45,241 nucleotides of DNA from the NCBI GenBank assembly GCA_021462625.1, contig JAJNAU010000012.1:1-45241 (forward strand), given 5' to 3'. This stretch comes from Shewanella sp. (GTDB taxonomy: Bacteria; Pseudomonadota; Gammaproteobacteria; Enterobacterales; Shewanellaceae). This document shows positions 21,771 through 28,147 of this stretch, in pieces. The notes below the pieces were generated by a model. It did not search any database, was not told where the DNA came from, and saw nothing but the letters and a program-made list of their open reading frames with translations. Within the stretch, counting starts at the first letter, position 1. Each line of letters begins with the position of its first letter. The position numbers were made by a program, and so were the translations under genes.

Positions 21771-22026
21771 ATATGAACGCCAGATTATCGAAGTGGGAAC
21801 TAGTGGAGCAGGTGAACACTAATCAACCTAAACTCTGGATAAGAAACAGAGTAATCTTTTGATTTAAAAGAAATCTGTATTTAATTCTCTTGCTTGTCGG
21901 AGGTTTTTGTTGATCGCAAGGCGAATTTGCGCGTCAAATAGCGGGCTAATGCAAGTAAATTCAACGTAGCTAGCTGCAAAAACAGCCATTAGAAATCCAT
22001 TCTGTTATCCTGAGCTGAGGTTATTT
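21771..22026. other. Gene-free stretch between the mra control region and the 111-bp repeat
   Basis: I see no gene here. The part from about 21910 to 21990 has an imperfect inverted arrangement, with CGAATTTGC facing GCAAGTAAATTC, of the kind found in small intergenic repeats. I cannot confirm that it recurs in the genome. Confidence 0.4.
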
Positions 22027-22137
22027 GGGAAGGTTCGAATAAGTCCCGTGCGTGCTCTGCGAGTGATGACAGCCCCGAGATGGGCGACGCAGCTCGACGT
22101 TAATGGCCTGAGTCCTTAGCAAGAGCTGCAACAAGGC
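22027..22137 (+). repeat. Dispersed 111-bp repeat, copy 1
   Basis: This stretch, starting GGGAAGGTTCGAATAAGTCC, matches 44524-44634 in the same orientation with about 11 differences in 111 positions and no gaps. Similarity stops sharply at both ends. It carries no credible gene. An insertion-sequence remnant or a MITE-like element is possible, but no transposase is present. Confidence 0.8.
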
Positions 22138-22239
22138 ATAAAAGGCTTTTACCCCAGCCCTATGGGCAGCGTTTGTGGCCCTTTTCTCCTGCGTTATCGG
22201 TTTCTCTATGTAGGCTAGCTACACATCGAAGCCTCTGCC

Positions 22240-22747
22240 TTGGATAAAGAATCCACAAACTGCTGCAAAAACAACCCCAAAGGTCAGCAGACCCTAGTGA
22301 AAAAATGCTCCGCCTGTGATTTTTTCATTGAGGCCAATCGACAGCAATGGCTTATCTCTGCCATTACCGGACTGGAGCTACCGCCTTTGCTGACTGAGTC
22401 CCAAGCCATTGCACAATGGCGTACCCGCTATACAGGCGCAGTCAAATGAGAAAATACCCAACTGTTACTGGAAAATCCTGGTGACGAAATGCGCTGGACG
22501 ACTCCGCCTGTGTAGCAGGTCAACTGTATAGGTGTGGGCAAACCCAGGCTCTACCTAGATAGCCAAACCGGCCAACTGATCAGCAAGCCCCATGATCATT
22601 GGCGGTGGTTTGATTTCCTCCGGGTGCCGCAAATCATGCATCTATGACAGCCGCGAAGATATTCACAATCCCTTGCTGCAACTGGCCAGCTCACTGTCGC
22701 TGCTGTCGGCACGGACCGGGATTCTGTTGCTGTGGCTCGGTCGCTGA
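22240..22747 (+). pseudogene. Degenerate PepSY-type membrane protein gene
   Basis: From 22240 one frame reads as a continuous protein through two in-frame stops (TGA at 22447-22449 and TAG at 22513-22515), up to a third stop at 22645. A single-base shift at about 22642 restores the reading frame, which then runs to TGA at 22745-22747. The joined product contains GKPRLYLDSQTGQLISKP, then a tryptophan-rich stretch (HDHWRWFDFL), YDSREDIHNP and a final hydrophobic helix (LLSARTGILLLWL). This is the pattern of the C-terminal half of PepSY-domain membrane proteins. The start is missing and the region just upstream looks like repeat sequence. The family call is from memory. Confidence 0.6.
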
Positions 22748-22804
22748 TGACAGATAATATGGACTGGCAGAATCCGAAGACTTCAGAGCAACAGGATGAA
22801 AAGA

Positions 22805-22834
22805 TTAAACTTTAACCACAATAGCCGATATAAT
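22805..22834 (+). promoter_or_regulatory. Candidate promoter of the small basic hypothetical gene
   Basis: A -35 TTAAAC (22805-22810), 18-nt spacer and a perfect -10 TATAAT (22829-22834), about 34 bp before the ATG at 22868. Confidence 0.4.
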
Positions 22835-22867
22835 TGCAGAACCTGATGACGGAATTATTTGTGAACC

Positions 22868-23239
22868 ATGGGACTGGATGCACTCTATAACATGCTGGCA
22901 AAACCTGTGCGGGCTGGAATTGAACGGGCTCGCAGGGTGCAGCGTGTCATGCCAGAGTCCGCCATCGACGCCGATGACCACCAAACTCAGACTCAGACTC
23001 AGGAGCCAAGCTATCGCCTGGAGCATCGCAAACGTCACTCAAGCCGCCGTAGGTTCCGTGCAGACGGGCGGCGAAAAACCGACAAACAACCGTCAAAGCA
23101 AGCCCAAAGAGACAAGTTTGTGCCCGCCACTGAAGAGCAACTGGCACAGGAAGCTCAGGCGCTAGCGGATGAGCAACATGGCAAACACAGCACATCACCA
23201 AGAGACAGCACAGGCAAGCATGTGGATATCGAGATATAA
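22868..23239 (+). CDS. Hypothetical small basic, hydrophilic protein
   Basis: A 123-residue protein with no domain I recognise. It has an N-terminal helix-like part (about 1-30), then a long basic, glutamine-rich and probably disordered middle (QTQTQTQ at about 40-46, then a run rich in Arg, Lys and His), and an acidic end (VDIEI). There is no signal peptide or membrane segment. Support for a real gene is a TATAAT-type promoter upstream, a terminator 26 bp after the stop and memory that Shewanella genomes carry a small hypothetical gene between mraZ and glpK. The ribosome site is weak. The minus strand also has open frames here, so I am only moderately sure. Confidence 0.5.
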   Translation: MGLDALYNMLAKPVRAGIERARRVQRVMPESAIDADDHQTQTQTQEPSYRLEHRKRHSSRRRFRADGRRKTDKQPSKQAQRDKFVPATEEQLAQEAQALADEQHGKHSTSPRDSTGKHVDIEI

Positions 23240-23264
23240 ATCTTGCGGGCAAGCCTCCAAGTAG

Positions 23265-23288
23265 CAAAAAGCCAAGACTGGCTTTTTG
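23265..23288. terminator. Bidirectional terminator between the hypothetical gene and glpK
   Basis: A perfect 10-bp stem (CAAAAAGCCA with TGGCTTTTTG) around a 4-nt loop. It has T-runs in both directions and lies between two convergent stop codons. Confidence 0.85.
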
Positions 23289-23312
23289 TTACCTGCTCGG
23301 TAATCAAATCGC

Positions 23313-24806
23313 TTACTGACTGCGGGTTCTGGCGACTGCATTCTGCCAGCCCTGATACAGGGTCTCTTTGGTCGACTCGTCTATTTGAGGTGTGAAACAC
23401 CGCTCAATGCTGGCCTTGTGGCTGAGTTCTTCGGTCGATTTCCAGAAGCCAACGGCCAAACCGGCAAGAAAAGCGGCGCCCATAGCGGTGGTTTCCGTCA
23501 GCTCAGGGCGCAGCACCTCAGCATGGGTGATATCCGCCTGAAACTGCATCAGAAAATCGTTTGCCACCGCACCACCATCAACCTTGAGTTGTTTCAGTGG
23601 CACACCACAATCCCTAGCCATGGCATCCAGCAGATCCCGACTCTGATAAGCGATAGACTCCAGTGCTGCCCGGATGATGTGATTACGGTTAGCCCCCCGA
23701 GTCAAACCAACCAACGCGCCTCTGGCATTAGGGTCCCAGTAAGGCGCCCCCAGCCCCACAAAGGCGGGCACTAGATATACTCCATTGGTATCTGTCACCC
23801 GGGAGGCAAAATATTCGGTGTCCTGGACATCACGAAGAAGCCCCAACTCATCCCGCAGCCATTGAATGGTGGCGCCGCCCATAAACACGGCGCCTTCCAG
23901 CGCGTAATTCACCTCACCTTTGGCACCGACTGCTACAGTGGTCAACAGCCCGTGATGGGAGCATACCGCCTCGGAGCCTGTGTTCATCAACAAAAAACAC
24001 CCTGTCCCATAGGTATTCTTGGCCATGCCCTTGTCGGTACACAGCTGGCCAAACAGAGCTGATTGTTGATCGCCCGCCATGCCGGCAACCGGGATCTCCT
24101 GCTCCTGCCCCTGCCCCGTGATCCGGATCTTGCCCACTATCTCCGAGGAGCCTTTAATCTCTGGCAGGATAGACGCCGGAATATCGAAGATTTCCAAAAG
24201 TCGCTCATCCCACTTAAGCTCATGAATGTTATACAGCAAGGTGCGCGAAGCATTGGTGGGATCGGTGACATGCGCCTCGCCTTCGGTCAACTTCCAGGTC
24301 AGCCAGGTGTCTATGGTGCCAAACAGCAGTTCTCCATTTTCGGCCTGCTGCCGGGCACCGGGCACATGATCCAGCAACCACTTGATCTTGGTTGCCGAAA
24401 AATAGGGGTCGAGCACCAGCCCGGTACGGCTGCGGATTTCATCTTCCAGCCCCTGCGTCTTGAGGGCATCGCAGATATCCGCAGAGCGGCGACACTGCCA
24501 GACAATGGCATTGTGAATGGGTTTGCCTGTAGTTTTATTCCACAGCACGGTGGTTTCGCGCTGATTGCTAATGCCAATAGCCACAACTTCCCGGCTGCGG
24601 ATCCCCGCCCGGGCCAGCGCCTCGATCAGGGTCGATGACTGACTGGCCCAGATCTCCATGGGGTCGTGTTCTACCCAACCTGGCTGGGGATAGATCTGGG
24701 TAAATTCGCGCTGAGATAGCGAGACGATATTAGCATCATGGTCAAACACTATGGCTCTGGAACTGGTTGTGCCCTGATCCAGCGCAACCACGTATTTCTT
24801 TGTCAC
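23313..24806 (-). CDS. glpK: Glycerol kinase GlpK
   Basis: Phosphorylates glycerol to glycerol 3-phosphate in the cytoplasm. The 497-residue FGGY-family enzyme starts with the phosphate loop [11 protein letters not shown], carries the active-site region near GWVEHDP, and ends a few residues short of the E. coli length. I chose the GTG at 24806 because AAGGAAA precedes it and the protein then begins [12 protein letters not shown], as in relatives; the longer in-frame extension is not conserved. No glpF or glpD is adjacent in this window, so the gene appears to be a single unit with its own promoter. Confidence 0.96.
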   Translation of the reverse strand: MTKKYVVALDQGTTSSRAIVFDHDANIVSLSQREFTQIYPQPGWVEHDPMEIWASQSSTLIEALARAGIRSREVVAIGISNQRETTVLWNKTTGKPIHNAIVWQCRRSADICDALKTQGLEDEIRSRTGLVLDPYFSATKIKWLLDHVPGARQQAENGELLFGTIDTWLTWKLTEGEAHVTDPTNASRTLLYNIHELKWDERLLEIFDIPASILPEIKGSSEIVGKIRITGQGQEQEIPVAGMAGDQQSALFGQLCTDKGMAKNTYGTGCFLLMNTGSEAVCSHHGLLTTVAVGAKGEVNYALEGAVFMGGATIQWLRDELGLLRDVQDTEYFASRVTDTNGVYLVPAFVGLGAPYWDPNARGALVGLTRGANRNHIIRAALESIAYQSRDLLDAMARDCGVPLKQLKVDGGAVANDFLMQFQADITHAEVLRPELTETTAMGAAFLAGLAVGFWKSTEELSHKASIERCFTPQIDESTKETLYQGWQNAVARTRSQ

Positions 24807-24822
24807 CCTTGGGTTTCCTTGT

Positions 24823-24874
24823 GAAACTTTGCTTAAGGAAGTTATACCCAAGCCCATGAAGGATGCAAAGTTTC
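24823..24874 (-). promoter_or_regulatory. glpK promoter framed by a 10-bp inverted repeat
   Basis: On the minus strand, -35 TTGCAT (24863-24868), 16-nt spacer and -10 TATAAC (24841-24846). Inverted arms GAAACTTTGC (24823-24832) and GCAAAGTTTC (24865-24874) flank it. One arm overlaps the -35 and the other lies just after the expected start, 17 bp before the GTG codon. This fits a repressor operator pair or a leader hairpin near the ribosome site. Confidence 0.5.
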
Positions 24875-24901
24875 CCGCCGTATTTTAACAAATTTTCGGT
24901 C

Positions 24902-25516
24902 TCAGCCATCTTCGGGGCGACGCAGCAACGGCGCCAGTTTCAGCAGCTCAGCCATGTTGGTCACCCCCAATTTCTTCATCAACTTGGCTCTGTGGACTTC
25001 AATGGTCCGCACCGCCACAAACAGAGCTTCGGCCATCTGTTTATTGGTGTAACCATTAACTACCAGCCGGAAGATCTCCTGTTCGCGTTCGGTCAGGCTA
25101 TCAATCAGCGCCTGATGCCTGAGCTTCCAGCTTTGACGTCGACTGTGAGCCAGTCCCTTTTCGATAGCTTCCGCCAGCGCCTTACCCTGCACTGGCTTTT
25201 GAAAGAAGTCGAAGGCCCCTTTCTTGAAAGCATCCACCGCCATGGGCACATCTCCATGGCCGGTTAAAAAGATCACTGACAAGGGACTGGCTTTGTCATT
25301 CAGCAATTGCTGCACCTGCTGACCGGATAGTCCCGGCATACGGGAGTCAAGGATGGCACAGCCCGGCTCCTGTAGATCAACCGAGCTTAAAAAAGTCTGT
25401 CCATCGCCGAACCACACCACCCGATAGCCAAAGCCTTCCAACAGAAAACAGAGGGAATCGGCAATCGCTTCATCGTCATCAATCAAATAGAGAATTTGTG
25501 GCTCGGGAGATTTCAT
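24902..25516 (-). CDS. thsR: FixJ/TtrR-family response regulator, probable ThsR
   Basis: A 204-residue two-domain regulator. The N-terminal receiver domain (about 1-120) has the acidic pocket D13-D14-D15, the phospho-acceptor D57 in ILDSRMPG, the TG pair in FLTGHGD and the lysine in FFQKPV. The C-terminal LuxR-type helix-turn-helix (about 140-200) contains LTEREQEIFRLVVNGYTNKQ. It is divergent from a TtrS-like sensor kinase, its probable partner. The linked psrABC operon points to a sulfur-oxyanion response; ThsSR of Shewanella halifaxensis is a published thiosulfate sensor of this type. The symbol is inferred from family and context, and a tetrathionate-type TtrR cannot be excluded. An 18-bp palindrome lies 23 bp before the start codon. 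Confidence 0.8.
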   Translation of the reverse strand: MKSPEPQILYLIDDDEAIADSLCFLLEGFGYRVVWFGDGQTFLSSVDLQEPGCAILDSRMPGLSGQQVQQLLNDKASPLSVIFLTGHGDVPMAVDAFKKGAFDFFQKPVQGKALAEAIEKGLAHSRRQSWKLRHQALIDSLTEREQEIFRLVVNGYTNKQMAEALFVAVRTIEVHRAKLMKKLGVTNMAELLKLAPLLRRPEDG

Positions 25517-25539
25517 GGCAGGTCCTGATCAGAAAAACA

Positions 25540-25557
25540 AACATCACAGGTGATGTT
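25540..25557. promoter_or_regulatory. Perfect 18-bp palindrome upstream of thsR
   Basis: AACATCAC and GTGATGTT face each other around AG. The site is in the thsR leader or promoter, between the divergent genes, and could be an operator. It does not resemble the TGTGGT palindromes before psrA. Confidence 0.45.
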
Positions 25558-25565
25558 ATATCTCA

Positions 25566-25621
25566 GTTTTGCACCCGAGACGAATCCAGTCTCGTTTTGC
25601 ACCCGAGGCGAATCCAGTCTC
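25566..25621. repeat. Tandem duplication of 28 bp between thsR and thsS
   Basis: Two adjacent copies (25566-25593 and 25594-25621) of a unit starting GTTTTGCACCCGAG differ at one base (25580 versus 25608). The first copy contains the inverted pair GAGAC and GTCTC seven bases apart; the mismatch breaks it in the second copy. Paired regulator sites or a simple duplication are both possible. Confidence 0.8.
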
Positions 25622-25704
25622 CGGAAATTTGAATCGCGCCACACTACTCTATACACACTGTGAGTTAATATTTCACCTTTACTCATCGTTGTGGGAGCCC
25701 CCCT

Positions 25705-27552
25705 ATGCACCTGCGCGCCTCAGTGCTGTTGTTAGCCTACATCCTATTTAGCCTGATTGGGCTGATGACCGCGCCTGTGGTATCGGCGACGGAGTCAACC
25801 ACCAAGCCCATCTCTGGCCAGCCTGCATCCAAGGTAAAAGTTTACCGGATCGGCGTGCTGGCCAACTGGGGTTACCAGAAAGCCAAAGAACGCTGGCAAC
25901 CCATGATGGACTATCTCAGCACTCATGTACCAGAGGCAAGATTCAAGGTCCAGCCAAGTACCTTTGAAGAGTTGAACCAAGCGCTACTGGACAATCGCAT
26001 CCAGTTCATCATCACCAATCCCGGCCAGTATCTGTATCTGTCCAACCAGTACCCACTATCATGGCTCGCGACCATGAGATCCCTGCGCCACAATGGCACC
26101 ACCAAAGCCATAGGTTCGGCCATTCTGGTACGCGCCGACAGCAACTACCGCACTTTGCATGACCTCAAAGACAAAGTCATCGCCGCCAGTGCCCCCCATG
26201 CCCTGGGTGGCTATCAAGCGACGGTGGGGCTGATGCACAAACTGGGCATGGATCCTGAAAGCTGGTTTAAACGGGTTAAGTTTCTCGGCTTCCCGCTGGA
26301 TCCGCTGGTCTATCAGGTCAGGGATGGCAATGTGGATGCTGCCATTACTCCCCTGTGTACCTTGGAAGATATGGCCAAACGTGGTCTGATTGACGAGCAG
26401 GATTTTCGGGTGCTCAACCCCAGCCGCCCTGACGGGTATGACTGTCAGTGCTCCACCAATCTGTACCCCAACTGGTCATTTGCCGCCAGTGAGTATGTAA
26501 ACGTGCGTCTGGCCAAGGAGGTCACCCAGGCGCTGCTGGCCATGCCGGCGGATGATCCGGCGGCCGTGAAGGCGGAACTCTCCGGCTGGACTTCTCCAAT
26601 AAGCCTGTTGCAGGTGAGCCAGCTGTTTGCCGAGCTGAATGTCGCCAAAAATCAGCCCCCAAAATGGGAGTCGGTAATTGATTGGCTCAGAGCCAATCAA
26701 AGCTGGGGCATACTGGCGGCACTGGTGTTTCTGATCGCCACCATCTATCACCTGTGGATTGAATATAAAGTCCGCCAGAAGAGCGACACCCTGGTGGAAA
26801 CCGAGCGCCAGCTCAAACTCAAGGCCGTTGCCATGGAGCGGTTACAAAGCACTGCCATCCTAGGCGAAATAGGCGCAGGTTTAGCCCATGAATTGAACCA
26901 GCCTATCGCCGCCATCACCAGCTACAGCGAAGGGGGCATTATGCGACTGCAGGCCAAAGGCGAAGGCTATGAAGAGTCTCTGGCGCTGCTGGAGAAGATT
27001 AATCGTCAATCAGTGCGCGCCGGCGAAGTGGTGCACCGCATCCGCGGTCTGCTTAAACGCCGCGAAGCGGTGATGGAAGACGTCAACCTGCTGACGTTGG
27101 TGGAAGAAAGTATCGCCCTGCTCAAGCTGGAACTGGATCGCCGGAGAGTAAGAGTCAGCACCAAAGTCAACGGCGAGCCCTTCATTGTTACTGCCGATCG
27201 GGTCGGTATGCAGCAGGTATTGGTGAACTTGCTGAAGAACTCGCTTGATGCTTTATCTGACATGCCTGCAGGCCATGCCGGACATATCGAAGTGCAGTTT
27301 GATTTTCTGGCGCAGCAGCTGAACTTAACCTTGACTGACAACGGCCCCGGCCTGAGTCTACCCAGCAATGAACTGATCACAACCTTCTTCTCTACCAAAG
27401 CTGATGGTCTGGGATTGGGGCTGGCTATTTGTTCAGATGTACTCAAGCAGCATGAAGCCAGTTTCAATTTGAGCAACCGGTGCGACGGTCAAACCGGCTG
27501 CACCGCCACCCTCAAGCTCAAGCGCAGAGGCAGCACAAAAGCTGTTATCTAA
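25705..27552 (+). CDS. thsS: Membrane sensor histidine kinase with PhnD-like periplasmic domain, probable ThsS
   Basis: A 615-residue kinase. It has a signal or first membrane helix at about residues 5-27, then a periplasmic phosphonate-binding-protein-like (PhnD/TtrS) domain over about 45-310 that begins KVYRIGVLANWGY. A second membrane helix lies at about 333-353. The HisKA phosphorylation site is H395 in GLAHELNQPIAAI. The ATPase domain has the N box NLLKNSLDAL near 506, DNGPGL near 546 and GLGLGLAIC near 568. Four cysteines or more in the sensor part, including CQC near residue 249, may matter for sulfur chemistry. GGGAG precedes the ATG. This is the TtrS/ThsS architecture. The ligand, thiosulfate or a related oxyanion, is inferred from the adjacent psrABC genes. 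Confidence 0.82.
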   Translation: MHLRASVLLLAYILFSLIGLMTAPVVSATESTTKPISGQPASKVKVYRIGVLANWGYQKAKERWQPMMDYLSTHVPEARFKVQPSTFEELNQALLDNRIQFIITNPGQYLYLSNQYPLSWLATMRSLRHNGTTKAIGSAILVRADSNYRTLHDLKDKVIAASAPHALGGYQATVGLMHKLGMDPESWFKRVKFLGFPLDPLVYQVRDGNVDAAITPLCTLEDMAKRGLIDEQDFRVLNPSRPDGYDCQCSTNLYPNWSFAASEYVNVRLAKEVTQALLAMPADDPAAVKAELSGWTSPISLLQVSQLFAELNVAKNQPPKWESVIDWLRANQSWGILAALVFLIATIYHLWIEYKVRQKSDTLVETERQLKLKAVAMERLQSTAILGEIGAGLAHELNQPIAAITSYSEGGIMRLQAKGEGYEESLALLEKINRQSVRAGEVVHRIRGLLKRREAVMEDVNLLTLVEESIALLKLELDRRRVRVSTKVNGEPFIVTADRVGMQQVLVNLLKNSLDALSDMPAGHAGHIEVQFDFLAQQLNLTLTDNGPGLSLPSNELITTFFSTKADGLGLGLAICSDVLKQHEASFNLSNRCDGQTGCTATLKLKRRGSTKAVI

Positions 27553-27951
27553 GGGATCCAAAGCTGCAAGCCCACCCCTGCATCTACAGGCCACTCTCTT
27601 AACCTTTGGTTCTGATGCTGTCCAGACCCTTTCTGACATGGGCGAGTGTTCATCAAAGATGAACACCCAGGAGCGAGAGCCATGGAAGACAAACTGACAT
27701 TTGTACAGGGATGGATTTGTCAGTGTAGAGCCATCAGGGAAGATTTCACGGCGAGTCGAGGCAGCAACAGGACATAAAACCATTCTCAGATATCCTGCCT
27801 TCCATCGCATTCATGCCACCCTGCACGCCCTCCTGCGGCAAGCAATTGAATTTCAATTGCCCGGCAGCAACTCCCTCGTCATGAGCAACTGTCATTGTTG
27901 ACAGAGAGCGCGACATAAAAAGCAAAGTTCCAACTCACGTTAAAGCCTATA

Positions 27952-27965
27952 TGTGGTTTACCACA
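27952..27965. promoter_or_regulatory. Distal copy of the TGTGGTTTACCACA palindrome
   Basis: Six-base arms TGTGGT and ACCACA around TT. The surrounding 23 bp (27946-27968) match the proximal copy with one difference. The centre is 93 bp upstream of the proximal centre, close to nine helical turns. It is a candidate ThsR operator. Confidence 0.65.
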
Positions 27966-28044
27966 ATAGACAATCCCACCAGCCCGTGCGGTCAAGAAGT
28001 TGACTTTGAATCACCTCACAATCGTGAAAATTTTTTACCCTGTA

Positions 28045-28058
28045 TGTGGTTTACCACA
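28045..28058. promoter_or_regulatory. Proximal copy of the TGTGGTTTACCACA palindrome
   Basis: Identical core to the distal copy. If the CATAAT at 28083-28088 is the psrA -10, the centre of this site lies near -42, the usual position of an activator that contacts RNA polymerase next to the -35. The -35 itself is poor, as expected for an activated promoter. Assignment to ThsR is inference. Confidence 0.65.
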
Positions 28059-28147
28059 ATATCTCCATCCAAAACCCGGCGACATAATGCCCCCATATGA
28101 CGGGCTGACCCGCCCGTCGCATCAGCAATAAAACGGGGATATGAATA

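Larger units (their letters stand above)
27553..28147. other. 595-bp intergenic control region before psrA, rich in palindromes
   Basis: There is no gene. I found inverted repeats at 27646-27666 (GTGTTCATC/GATGAACAC, 3-nt loop), 27842-27860 (GCAATTGAA/TTCAATTGC around one T), 27889-27904 (CTGTCA/TGACAG), the two TGTGGT palindromes, and a leader hairpin at 28099-28118 (GACGGGC/GCCCGTC). None of the first three is followed by a T-run, so they are not terminators of the usual kind. Confidence 0.7.

Noticed and set aside
27952..28058. TGTGGTTTACCACA palindromes read as CRP sites
   Set aside because: CRP sites are TGTGA-N6-TCACA. Here the inner base is G/C and the spacing is shorter by two, so a different protein is more likely.
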